NCBI GenBank assembly: GCA_900541235.1
Contig: UQIW01000013.1
Span: forward strand, 1-64,000
Length of the DNA stretch: 64,000 nt
Source of the DNA: an uncultured Collinsella sp.
Lineage (GTDB): Bacteria > Actinomycetota > Coriobacteriia > Coriobacteriales > Coriobacteriaceae
Reading direction: 5' to 3'
The position numbers and the translations under genes are program-made. Below the pieces are notes generated by a model. That model was not told the origin of the DNA, did no database searches, and saw only the letters and a program-made list of their open reading frames with translations. Below are positions 14,244 to 21,882 of the stretch, one piece after another (positions within the stretch are counted from its first letter, which is position 1; each line of letters opens with the position of its first letter).

Positions 14244-14382
14244 CCCGGCTGAGTGGCGCCCGGCGCGGAGTTTAATTTGTCGCGAGTTCCGCACGAACAG
14301 GAGGCCACTTAATGTGGCCTCCGTCGTGAGCAGGACTGTAGAGCAGCAAATTAAACTCCGCGCCGGGCGCCACTCAGCCGGG
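14244..14382 (+). repeat. Long-stem/conserved-core hairpin element, copy 1
   Basis: The outer arms 14244-14279 and 14347-14382 are perfectly complementary over 36 bp. Between them lies a core with GCGAGTTCCGCACGA on the left and GAGCAGGACTGT on the right. These flank an inner hairpin GAGGCCAC-TTAAT-GTGGCCTC. The same core, with unrelated arms and inner stem, recurs at 58736-58864. Possible roles are a non-autonomous mobile element or a structured RNA; the sequence alone does not decide. Confidence 0.9.
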
Positions 14383-14417
14383 TGCTCCAACCTAGTGCTC
14401 CATGCGTGCTTTTCGTC

Positions 14418-14456
14418 TTGCGCAGGACTGTAGAGCAGGAAACTTAATTACGCGCC
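14418..14456 (+). repeat. Half copy of the long-stem/conserved-core element
   Basis: GCGCAGGACTGTAGAGCAG followed by AAACTTAATTACGCGCC matches the right half (core plus arm) of the copy at 14244-14382 with several differences. No matching left arm was found close by, so it looks like a decayed or truncated copy. Confidence 0.55.
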
Positions 14457-14486
14457 GCTCCCCGCCCACGCCGGGCAACCTCTCCC

Positions 14487-14515
14487 TTGTACTTTATCAA
14501 GGTAGAGTGTATGAT
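14487..14515 (+). promoter_or_regulatory. Sigma-70 type promoter of the amino-acid importer
   Basis: TTGTAC at 14487-14492 and TATGAT at 14510-14515 are separated by 17 bases. Transcription would start near 14522, just before the palindrome at 14534. Confidence 0.65.
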
Positions 14516-14533
14516 TCTGGACGTTACACGACT

Positions 14534-14553
14534 CACTTTACTTAACTAAAGTG
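14534..14553. promoter_or_regulatory. Palindromic operator candidate upstream of the importer
   Basis: CACTTTACTTAACTAAAGTG is a 20-base near-perfect palindrome lying just after the predicted start site. A near-identical CTTTACTTAGTTAAAG lies upstream of ilvE at 45457. Both genes handle amino acids, so a shared repressor is a reasonable guess. Confidence 0.5.
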
Positions 14554-14571
14554 CCATCAAGGGGGAATACC

Positions 14572-15432
14572 ATGAACACCGATATGTCTCGTCGTCAGTT
14601 TGTTGGTCTAGCCGGCTCGCTCGCCACGGTGCTGGGCCTTGGTCTTGTCGGTTGCGGCGGTGGTGCCGGCAAGGGCTCTGCTGCCGGTTCTGCCGCAGCC
14701 AAGGATGTGAAGGGTGCTGCGGAGTCCAAGAAGCTCGTGGTGGGCTTTGATAAGTCCTATCCTCCGTACGGCTTTGTGGGCGACGATGGCGAGTACACCG
14801 GCTTTGATCTCGATCTGGCCAAGGCTGTTGCCGATAAGCAGGGCTGGGAGGTCAAATACGAGGCCATCGACTGGGACGCCAAGGATACGCTGCTTAACTC
14901 GGGCGCCATCAACTGCATCTGGAACGGCTTTACCATGGAGGGCCGTGAGGACGACTACACGTTCTCCGAGCCGTACATGCTCAACGAGCAGGTGCTGGTG
15001 GTCAAGAAGGATGCGGGCATCAAGGGCTGGGACGATCTTGCCGGCAAGACCGTGATTACCCAGACCGATTCCGCTGCGCAGGATGTACTCGAGGGTGACC
15101 AGAAGGATTTGGCGGCGCCGTTTGCCACGCTCGACACGATCGGCGAGTACAACACGGCCTTTATGCAGCTCGAGAGCGGCGCGGTCGATGCCGTGGCGTG
15201 CGATCTTTCGATTGCCCAGTATCAGCTTGCCGCCAAGCCCGATGCCTATACGCAGCTTGATGAGCCGCTGTCCAGCGAGCACTACGCCGTTGGCTTTAAG
15301 AAGGGCGACACCAAGTCGGCCGATGCTGTAGCCGAGTCGCTCAAGGCACTCTACGATGACGGTACGGTTAAGGATCTCTGCGACAAGTATTCAAGCTATG
15401 GTCTATCTTTCGATAATTGGGTGCTCAAGTAA
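14572..15432 (+). CDS. Amino-acid ABC transporter substrate-binding lipoprotein
   Basis: This 286-residue family-3 solute-binding protein is anchored outside the cell as a lipoprotein. A twin-arginine-like SRRQFVGL and a hydrophobic stretch lead to the lipobox LVGC, with the lipid cysteine at residue 28. The mature part shows the family pattern VVGFDKSYPPYGFVGDDGEY and GFDLDLAKAVADKQG. The ligand is probably a polar amino acid or cystine; it cannot be assigned exactly. A GGGGGAA ribosome site sits before this ATG. It is first of three overlapping importer genes. Confidence 0.92.
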   Translation: MNTDMSRRQFVGLAGSLATVLGLGLVGCGGGAGKGSAAGSAAAKDVKGAAESKKLVVGFDKSYPPYGFVGDDGEYTGFDLDLAKAVADKQGWEVKYEAIDWDAKDTLLNSGAINCIWNGFTMEGREDDYTFSEPYMLNEQVLVVKKDAGIKGWDDLAGKTVITQTDSAAQDVLEGDQKDLAAPFATLDTIGEYNTAFMQLESGAVDAVACDLSIAQYQLAAKPDAYTQLDEPLSSEHYAVGFKKGDTKSADAVAESLKALYDDGTVKDLCDKYSSYGLSFDNWVLK

Positions 15433-16085
15433 TGTCTATTCAGGTCATGATGCAGATGCTCGGCCAGGGTTTCTTGGTCAGTTTGCAGTTGTTTGTGCTG
15501 ACGCTGTTGGGGTCGATTCCGCTGGGAATCCCCGTGGCGTTCATGCGCATGAGCAAAATTGCGCCGCTTCGCTGGATCGCGCGTATCTATATTTCGGTGA
15601 TGCGTGGCACGCCGCTCATGCTACAGATGTTCGCCATCTACTTTGCTCCGTACTACGTGTTCGGCATCTCGCTCACGCCCGATTCCAAATGGACGGCATG
15701 CGTCGTGGCGTTCATCATCAACTACGCCGGCTACTTTGCCGAGATCTATCGCTCGGGTTTGCAGTCCATTCCGCGTGGTCAATACGAGGCAGCCGAGGTG
15801 CTGGGCTATTCGCGCATGCAGACGTTTCTGTATATCGTGATGCCGCAGGTCGCCAAGCGTATTCTGCCGGCGATGGGCAACGAGATCATCACGCTGGTCA
15901 AGGACACGTCGCTGGCGTTTGCCATTGGCGTGGGCGAGATGTTCTCGACCGCCAAGGCCCTGGTTGCCTCGCAGGTGAGCATGGTACCGTTTGCGATTGC
16001 GGCGCTGATCTACTGGGTTTTCAACTTTGTGGTCGAGATGCTGCTGGGCGCTGCCGAGAAAAAATTGGATTACTACCATGATTAA
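15432..16085 (+). CDS. Amino-acid ABC transporter permease
   Basis: This 217-residue HisM/GlnP-type permease has about five transmembrane segments. The conserved EAA loop that contacts the ATPase is seen as YEAAEVLGYSRMQTFLYIVMP. The N-terminal motif RGTPLMLQMF is typical of polar amino-acid permeases. Its ATG overlaps the binding-protein stop codon (TAATG), indicating translational coupling. A single permease gene implies a homodimeric channel. Confidence 0.93.
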   Translation: MSIQVMMQMLGQGFLVSLQLFVLTLLGSIPLGIPVAFMRMSKIAPLRWIARIYISVMRGTPLMLQMFAIYFAPYYVFGISLTPDSKWTACVVAFIINYAGYFAEIYRSGLQSIPRGQYEAAEVLGYSRMQTFLYIVMPQVAKRILPAMGNEIITLVKDTSLAFAIGVGEMFSTAKALVASQVSMVPFAIAALIYWVFNFVVEMLLGAAEKKLDYYHD

Positions 16086-16842
16086 TTCGGTAATGAATAT
16101 AACGAGCGCGCGCAAGGCGTTTGGCGGCAATGAGGTGCTCAAGGATATTTCACTCGAGGTCAAGTGCGGCGAGGTCGTGGCGATTATCGGACCTTCAGGC
16201 GGCGGTAAGTCCACGCTGCTGCGCTGCGCCACGCTGCTCGAGACGCTCGACGGCGGCTCACTTTCGTTTGGCGACCTTGCGGTTGCGACGGATGCGGGAT
16301 CGGGTGCGATATATGCGAAGGGAGATGTTCCCAAGCAAGCGCGTTCGCGTTTTGGTCTGGTGTTCCAGAACTATAATCTGTTCCCGCATTATACCGTGAT
16401 GAAAAACATCACCGATGCGCCGATTCGCGTGCTTAAGCGTCCGCGCGAGCAGGCGGAAGCCCGCGCTCACGAGCTGATTGCGCAAATGGGGCTGACGGGC
16501 AACGAGAACAAGGTTCCGTGTGAGCTTTCGGGCGGTCAGCAGCAGCGCGTGAGTATTGCCCGCGCCCTGGCGCTCGACCCGGAAATCTTGTTCTTTGACG
16601 AGCCGACTTCGGCGCTCGATCCCGAGCTGACGGCCGAGGTGCTGCGTGTCATTAAAGACCTTGCTGCGCAGAATATGACGATGGTGATTGTGACGCACGC
16701 GATGCAGTTTGCCCGCGACGTTGCCGACCGCGTGGTCTTTATGGACGGCGGTCGTATTGTCGAGGAGGGGCCTGCCGAGCAGGTTATCGACCATCCGCGC
16801 GAGCAGCGTACCCGTGAGTTCTTGAGCCGTATCGAGGGATAG
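16078..16842 (+). CDS. Amino-acid ABC transporter ATP-binding protein
   Basis: This 254-residue GlnQ/HisP-type ATPase powers the importer. Walker A GPSGGGKST is at residues 38-46, the signature is LSGGQQQR, and Walker B is ILFFDEPTSALDP, followed by the switch histidine in VTHAMQFARDV. The first ATG overlaps the end of the permease gene by eight bases. A second ATG five codons later is an alternative start. Confidence 0.94.
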   Translation: MINSVMNITSARKAFGGNEVLKDISLEVKCGEVVAIIGPSGGGKSTLLRCATLLETLDGGSLSFGDLAVATDAGSGAIYAKGDVPKQARSRFGLVFQNYNLFPHYTVMKNITDAPIRVLKRPREQAEARAHELIAQMGLTGNENKVPCELSGGQQQRVSIARALALDPEILFFDEPTSALDPELTAEVLRVIKDLAAQNMTMVIVTHAMQFARDVADRVVFMDGGRIVEEGPAEQVIDHPREQRTREFLSRIEG

Positions 16843-16875
16843 GCTCAGCTATTTATTCAACTGTTTATTGAGGCG

Positions 16876-16911
16876 AAACCGCCGCAGGTCTTATGATCTG
16901 CGGCGGTTTTT
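16876..16911 (+). terminator. Amino-acid importer operon terminator
   Basis: AAACCGCCGCAG pairs with CTGCGGCGGTTT, followed by T residues. Confidence 0.85.
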
Positions 16912-17147
16912 GCATCCGCGGGGTTCAATAATCGCCTCGCAAGCTCGCATCCTCCTCTCGCCGCCTGTATTCATACGTGCGCCGAAAGGTGTGCATGGAC
17001 AGGCGACTGCAAGGGTAGGGTGGTGGCATAGGACATTTGGAGGGTGAGTCGGCTCGGCTGCCGACCATGCTGCTCCCGGGACGGCATCGACCGCGAACTC
17101 TCCCCGTTGGCGTCGCGCATCGCGCGCGACCCTGCAAGGAGGTCATC

Positions 17148-19223
17148 ATGGGTGCTCCCAAGACCGGCAACGTAAGGAACGTGGTGCTCGTAGGCCAAGG
17201 CGGGGTGGGCAAGACTTCACTTGCCGAGGCCATGCTCCACCTTTCTGGTAAGACCGCTCGCCTGGGCGGCCACGACGGCACCAAGCCCACGCTCGACTAT
17301 GACCCCGAAGAGGTCAAGCGCTCATTCTCCATCTCGACGACCATCGCACCGATCGACTGGAAGGGCGCCCGCATCAACGTGCTCGATGCCCCGTGCTATC
17401 CCGATTTTATCGGCGATGCCTTTGCCGCGATGAGCGTCTGCGAGACGGCGCTGTTTGTGGTCGACGCCGAGGCCGGCCCGCAGCCGACGACGGTTAAGCT
17501 TTGGTACGCCGCCGAGGACCTGCGCCTAGCGCGCGCGGTGTTCGTAAACCGCCTGTCGCGCCCCGAGGCCAGCTTTGCGACCACGATGGACCTGCTGCAG
17601 GAGCGCTTTGGTACACGCTTGGGCGCCGTGACCCTCCCCTGGGGCGAGGGCGAGGACTTTAACGGCATCATCGACCTGGTGCGTATGAAGGCGCGTCACT
17701 GCAACGGCACCGAGGCCGTTGAGTCGGAGATCCCCGAGGAGTATCGTGCCCAGGCCGAGGAAGCCCATGACCATCTGTGCGAGCTGGTGGCCGAGGCTGA
17801 CGATGAGCTGATGATGAAGTACCTGGAAGGCGAGGAGACGCTGACGCAGGAGGAGCTCGAAGGCCTGCTGTCGAAAGCGATCGCCGAGCGCATCTTTGTG
17901 CCGGTCTTTGCGGGCGATTGCATTAAGGAGCAGGGCGTCAACTCGCTGATGGACGACATTGCCACGTACTTCCCGGCGCCGACTGACTACGGCGAGATGC
18001 CGCTCATCGACGGCGACTCGCTCAAGATCTCGAGTGACGATGACCGTCCGGTGGCATTTGTGTTTAAGACGCTGGCCGACCCACAGCAGGGCCGCATCAG
18101 CTTTATCAAGGTACTGACGGGTACGCTTGAGCCGGGCCTTGAGCTGATCAATGCCCGCACGCGCAAGAGCGACCGTCTGGCTCACCTGTATGTGATGTGC
18201 GGCCGCGACATGACCGAGGTCGGCCACGCCTATGCCGGCGACATCATCGTGGCGCCCAAGCTGGCGGCCGAGACGGGCGATACGCTCTCGATTACCGGCA
18301 AGGTCGAGGCGGCGGCGTTTAAGTTCCCCAACTCGCAGTACCGCATCGCCATTGAGGCCGAGAATCGTGGCGACGAGGAGAAGCTCTACACGTTTATCGA
18401 GAAGGCCTGCAAGGCCGATCCGACCATGAGCATCGACCGCGACGAGGAGACCGGGCAGACCATCATCTCGGCGGTGGGCGAGGCGCAGGTTTCGGTGCTG
18501 CTCAACCGTTTGGAGGATCGCACCAAGGTCGTGGCCAAGAGCGTGCCGATCCGTATTCCGTATCGTGAGACCATTCGCCGCACGGCAAGTGCCCAGGGCC
18601 GCCACAAGAAGCAGACAGGCGGTGCCGGTCAGTATGGCGACTGCTGGCTGCGCGTTGAGCCGCTCATTGGGCCCGACGGCACGAGCGACGGCTATGAGTT
18701 TGTGGACGAGGTCGTGGGCGGCCGCATTCCGCGCTCGCTGATCCCCGCCGTGGACAAGGGCGTCCAGGAGACCATGAAGGACGGCATCATTGCCGGCTAC
18801 CCGCTTACGGGCATTCGCGTGGCTGTGTACGACGGTTCGTATCACAGCGTCGACTCCAACGAGATGGCGTTCCGCGCGGCGGCTCGCATCGGCCTGCGCA
18901 AGGCATGCGCCGACGCCGACCCGGTGGTGCTGGAGCCCATCGAGGAAATCACGGTGACTATCCCCGAGAGCTACGCCGGCGCCGTGATGGGCGACATCTC
19001 GGCCTCGCGCGGTCGCGTGACGGGTATGGAGACCGATGAGCGCGGCGATACCGTGGTCATTGCCCAGGCGCCGTTGGCCGAGCTGACGGATTATTCGACG
19101 CGTCTGCGCTCTATCACGCGCGGCACGGGCGACTTTACCATGAAGCCCGCCGGCTATGAGCAGGTGCCTTATGACGTTCAGGCCAAGCTGGTCGAGCGCT
19201 ATGAGGAGGGCCGTGCCAAGTAA
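17148..19223 (+). CDS. Elongation factor G-like GTPase (EF-G2/FusA2 type)
   Basis: This 691-residue protein has the five-domain EF-G layout but a divergent GTPase domain. The P-loop is GQGGVGKT (residues 16-23) instead of the usual AHIDAGKTT. The switch-II DTPGH motif reads DAPCYPDF, and the NKxD motif is replaced by NRLSRPEA. Domain IV (QTGGAGQYGDCWLRVEP) and domain V (ESYAGAVMGDISASRGRV) are normal. Such paralogues (FusA2/EF-G2) are usually not the main translocase, and their role is poorly defined. The ATG has an AAGGAGGT ribosome site. It is transcribed alone. Confidence 0.9.
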   Translation: MGAPKTGNVRNVVLVGQGGVGKTSLAEAMLHLSGKTARLGGHDGTKPTLDYDPEEVKRSFSISTTIAPIDWKGARINVLDAPCYPDFIGDAFAAMSVCETALFVVDAEAGPQPTTVKLWYAAEDLRLARAVFVNRLSRPEASFATTMDLLQERFGTRLGAVTLPWGEGEDFNGIIDLVRMKARHCNGTEAVESEIPEEYRAQAEEAHDHLCELVAEADDELMMKYLEGEETLTQEELEGLLSKAIAERIFVPVFAGDCIKEQGVNSLMDDIATYFPAPTDYGEMPLIDGDSLKISSDDDRPVAFVFKTLADPQQGRISFIKVLTGTLEPGLELINARTRKSDRLAHLYVMCGRDMTEVGHAYAGDIIVAPKLAAETGDTLSITGKVEAAAFKFPNSQYRIAIEAENRGDEEKLYTFIEKACKADPTMSIDRDEETGQTIISAVGEAQVSVLLNRLEDRTKVVAKSVPIRIPYRETIRRTASAQGRHKKQTGGAGQYGDCWLRVEPLIGPDGTSDGYEFVDEVVGGRIPRSLIPAVDKGVQETMKDGIIAGYPLTGIRVAVYDGSYHSVDSNEMAFRAAARIGLRKACADADPVVLEPIEEITVTIPESYAGAVMGDISASRGRVTGMETDERGDTVVIAQAPLAELTDYSTRLRSITRGTGDFTMKPAGYEQVPYDVQAKLVERYEEGRAK

Positions 19224-19258
19224 CGTGTGGTTTTGCCTGCAATGTAGGTGCTGACGAA

Positions 19259-19288
19259 AAGGCCGTCCTGGGTAACCGGGGCGGCCTT
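19259..19288 (+). terminator. EF-G2 terminator
   Basis: AAGGCCG and CGGCCTT form the stem with further pairs inside (CTGG/CCGG), followed by ATTTG. It is convergent with the nuclease gene. Confidence 0.7.
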
Positions 19289-19291
19289 ATT

Positions 19292-19322
19292 TGATCCCCT
19301 GGGGACGGAGGAAAACGGATCA
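19292..19322. repeat. Short hairpin with GGGGACGG tag
   Basis: TGATCC at 19292 pairs with GGATCA ending at 19322. The interior carries CCTGGGGACGGAGG. It resembles the GGGACAG-tagged hairpins elsewhere in the window, but the arms are only six bases long. Confidence 0.45.
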
Positions 19323-19353
19323 TGTTTTTGGGTTACGGGCGGCGCGGTCGGCA

Positions 19354-20337
19354 CTAGTCTCCGGATGCCTGGTTGCGGCCGGTGGCGTAATCGATCTGCA
19401 CGTGCGGCTGCAGGTTGTAGCAGTACACGTGGAAGCACAGGGTCTTGCCGTGGTCCTCGATCGATTGTGCTTCCAGACGTACGCCACGACAGACGAGTTC
19501 CTCTTCGTTGTACATGGGCGTGACGCGGTAGAGCACATGGTTACCCGTATCGCGAATATAGTTGAGAATCTGCTCTTCAAACGGTAGCATGCCCGTCTCG
19601 TTGAGATAGCGCGTGCCGGTGAGGAGATTTTTGCGGTTGGCGTTTTCGCCGCAGAGCGACCAGGCGATGAGGTGGCAGCGGTTGTAGAGGCTCTGGCCTG
19701 GAATAAAGTCGTAGCGCTGCTGATGCCAACCGGCAGGGTGGATGCGCGAGATATCGCCGCGCTTGCCCTGGCCGAGCGATTCGGGGCCAACGCAGGCGAG
19801 TGCCTTGCGGGTGCGGCCCAGGCTATCGAGCTTGGAGAATTTCTTAAAGCAGCCCTCTTCGGTGGCGCGATCGTATTCATCGAGCGTGAACGACGGCATG
19901 CCCAACGGGTGCGTGCTGTCGGCGCGAAGGGCAACGTAGGGGTTGCCGGCGTAGTCGGGAATGCTGCTGAGATAAACACCGCGGGCGCGGTTGAGGTCAG
20001 GGTTTTCGACTTCGTTGATGGGGGTGGCGGCGCTTTCCGCGGAGGCAGCGTCACCGGCGTCGGTTGCGACGGATTCAGAGCCATCGCCAGAGTCTTGGCT
20101 ATTTTGAGAGTCCGGGGAGCTCGCTGTTCCCGATTCGAGCCGGGCGACCAAGTCCGCCTCGTCGTCGGTGCGGCTGGGACTCTCGTTTTGCTTCTCGGCC
20201 AGAGCTGCCGCCTGCTCATCGCTTTGCGGCGACAACAACTTGGGCGCTCCGTCGAGCGACCCTGTGAACAGCGCAAACCCCAGCACCATGGCAGTGCCGA
20301 TGGAAAGTGCTTGCTTGTAGGCGGACTTGCGCGACAT
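19354..20337 (-). CDS. Secreted DNA/RNA non-specific endonuclease
   Basis: This 327-residue protein has an N-terminal signal or anchor segment (about residues 9-27). A low-complexity linker rich in Ser, Asp, Glu and Ala runs to about residue 115, and a C-terminal beta-beta-alpha-metal nuclease domain follows. The catalytic motif YNRCHLIAWSLCGENAN places the general-base His at 222 and the metal-binding Asn in NRKNLLTGTRYLN. This is the NRCH variant seen in streptococcal-type nucleases rather than the DRGH form. It would degrade extracellular nucleic acid for nutrients or uptake. It lies downstream of a LacI gene on the same strand. Confidence 0.85.
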   Translation of the reverse strand: MSRKSAYKQALSIGTAMVLGFALFTGSLDGAPKLLSPQSDEQAAALAEKQNESPSRTDDEADLVARLESGTASSPDSQNSQDSGDGSESVATDAGDAASAESAATPINEVENPDLNRARGVYLSSIPDYAGNPYVALRADSTHPLGMPSFTLDEYDRATEEGCFKKFSKLDSLGRTRKALACVGPESLGQGKRGDISRIHPAGWHQQRYDFIPGQSLYNRCHLIAWSLCGENANRKNLLTGTRYLNETGMLPFEEQILNYIRDTGNHVLYRVTPMYNEEELVCRGVRLEAQSIEDHGKTLCFHVYCYNLQPHVQIDYATGRNQASGD

Positions 20338-20456
20338 TGAGGCTCCTGGATGGACGGTTGGGAATCTACCAGTCTAGCAGGAGCCGGCAAGGGCCGTTCT
20401 GTCGAACAAATACTTAAGATTTGAGACAAACGCTACTGATTCATTTGTCCCGCGGT

Positions 20457-21467
20457 CTAGATCGAGGTGGAGTCGAGCCAGTTGAGCTTGCACTCGAGAA
20501 TGCGCTGCTCGCCGGGTTCGCTGCTTCCGTCAAGTAGGGCGAGCAGCATCTCGGCTGCTTCGCGACCTTCTTGGTCGACGGGCTCGATGATGGTGGAGAC
20601 GGTCGGTGTGGTGAGATTAGTCCAGTCTTCGCAGTTGAGTCCCAAAAGGCCGATTTGCTGCGGAAGCAGATGGGCCATTGGCTGGAGGGCCTTGTAGACA
20701 CGGGGAAGTGCCCACTGATTTTGCACGAAGATAAGGGTTCGCTTGGCGGGATTGAACTTGAATTTAAAGTATTCAGTGAGCTCGTTGATTGACGGCTTGT
20801 TGTGATCGATGGGAATCGCTTTGTAGAGCTGCCCGTTCGCTGCCAGCGCCTCGGCATACCCCTGAAAACGCTCCATGCGGGTGCGCATTTCGGTCATGTT
20901 GGCGGCAATGGAAAAGAAATCTTCGTAGCCGGCGTCGAGGAGTGCCTGTGTGGCGTTGTACACGCCGTCGTAAAGGTTGGTTTTGATCCAGCTGGTACCT
21001 GGGCTATAGATGGCCGCATCGAAAAAGACGACCGGCTTGCCGGCGCGTCTAATGCGGTCATGCACGGCTTTGAAGTTTGCCGTGGGCTGGATGATAAAGC
21101 CATCGACGCCCAGCGAGAGCATCTTGTCGACGTACATGAGCTCGGTCTCGGGGTTAAAGTTGCTCGTGCAAACGACCGTCTGGTAGCCCGCGGGGAGCAT
21201 GACCTGCTCCATGCCATTGAGAACGAGCCCCGCCCATTTGTTGGTGTTATCCAAAATGATGATGGCAATGACGTGGGTTTGCTTGCCGGTGAGCGTCTGC
21301 GCTTGGGCGTTGGGAACGTATCCGAGTTCCTTAATGACGCGCGCGATTTTGTTCTGCGTCTTCTCGCTAAGCTTTTCTCGTTTGTCGTTGAGGTAATACG
21401 AGACGCTTGCCGTCGAGGTTCCCGCCTCTCGAGCGACGTCTGCGATCGTAACGCGCTGTTTTGCCAC
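20457..21467 (-). CDS. LacI-family transcriptional regulator
   Basis: This 336-residue regulator has the N-terminal LacI helix-turn-helix (RVTIADVAREAGTSTASVSYYL) and a periplasmic-binding-protein-like sensor domain. I chose the GTG start at 21467 because GGAAGGAG stands five bases before it; the in-frame ATG at 21503 has no such site. It is divergent from the PTS/transketolase operon with a 415-base gap, so it is the obvious candidate regulator of that operon. The effector is unknown, perhaps a phosphorylated ketose. Confidence 0.9.
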   Translation of the reverse strand: MAKQRVTIADVAREAGTSTASVSYYLNDKREKLSEKTQNKIARVIKELGYVPNAQAQTLTGKQTHVIAIIILDNTNKWAGLVLNGMEQVMLPAGYQTVVCTSNFNPETELMYVDKMLSLGVDGFIIQPTANFKAVHDRIRRAGKPVVFFDAAIYSPGTSWIKTNLYDGVYNATQALLDAGYEDFFSIAANMTEMRTRMERFQGYAEALAANGQLYKAIPIDHNKPSINELTEYFKFKFNPAKRTLIFVQNQWALPRVYKALQPMAHLLPQQIGLLGLNCEDWTNLTTPTVSTIIEPVDQEGREAAEMLLALLDGSSEPGEQRILECKLNWLDSTSI

Positions 21468-21882
21468 AGCGACTCCTTCCGACAGATGAGCATTTTCCAA
21501 CATGATGACTTTGAGTCTTGGTGAAGGATACGCTTCGGTGAGCGGCTTTTTCCTTTCATATGAGTATGCAACAAATGCGGCATACGGGTGGGGTCGAAAT
21601 TTGTGACCGGCATGCGCATCTGCCGTCTACCGAGAAAATCAAATACTTCTTGACTTTTGAAATCGAGGGCAAAATCGCAGGATTCATTTTTGGTTAAACG
21701 CATAACTAAATCGCATAACCAACGCTCTGACCTGCGCGTTTACCGAAATAAGCTGGCATTAAGAAAAACGAGCACCTATATTGTTCTTGTCGAAAAGACA
21801 GCAAGTCCAAACGGCAGGGGATGCTCCGGAGGCCTCCGCAAACGGTGTCTTGCGCACGCAACTCTATGAAAAGAGGGAAGCA
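21468..21882. promoter_or_regulatory. Divergent control region, LacI regulator / PTS operon
   Basis: This 415-base stretch has no supported gene. It contains an imperfect palindrome with repeated GCATAAC at 21692-21720 (GGTTAAACGCATAAC and TCGCATAACC). This is a plausible LacI-type operator because it has CG-centred half-sites. A CRP-like or catabolite site was not recognised. Confidence 0.4.
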
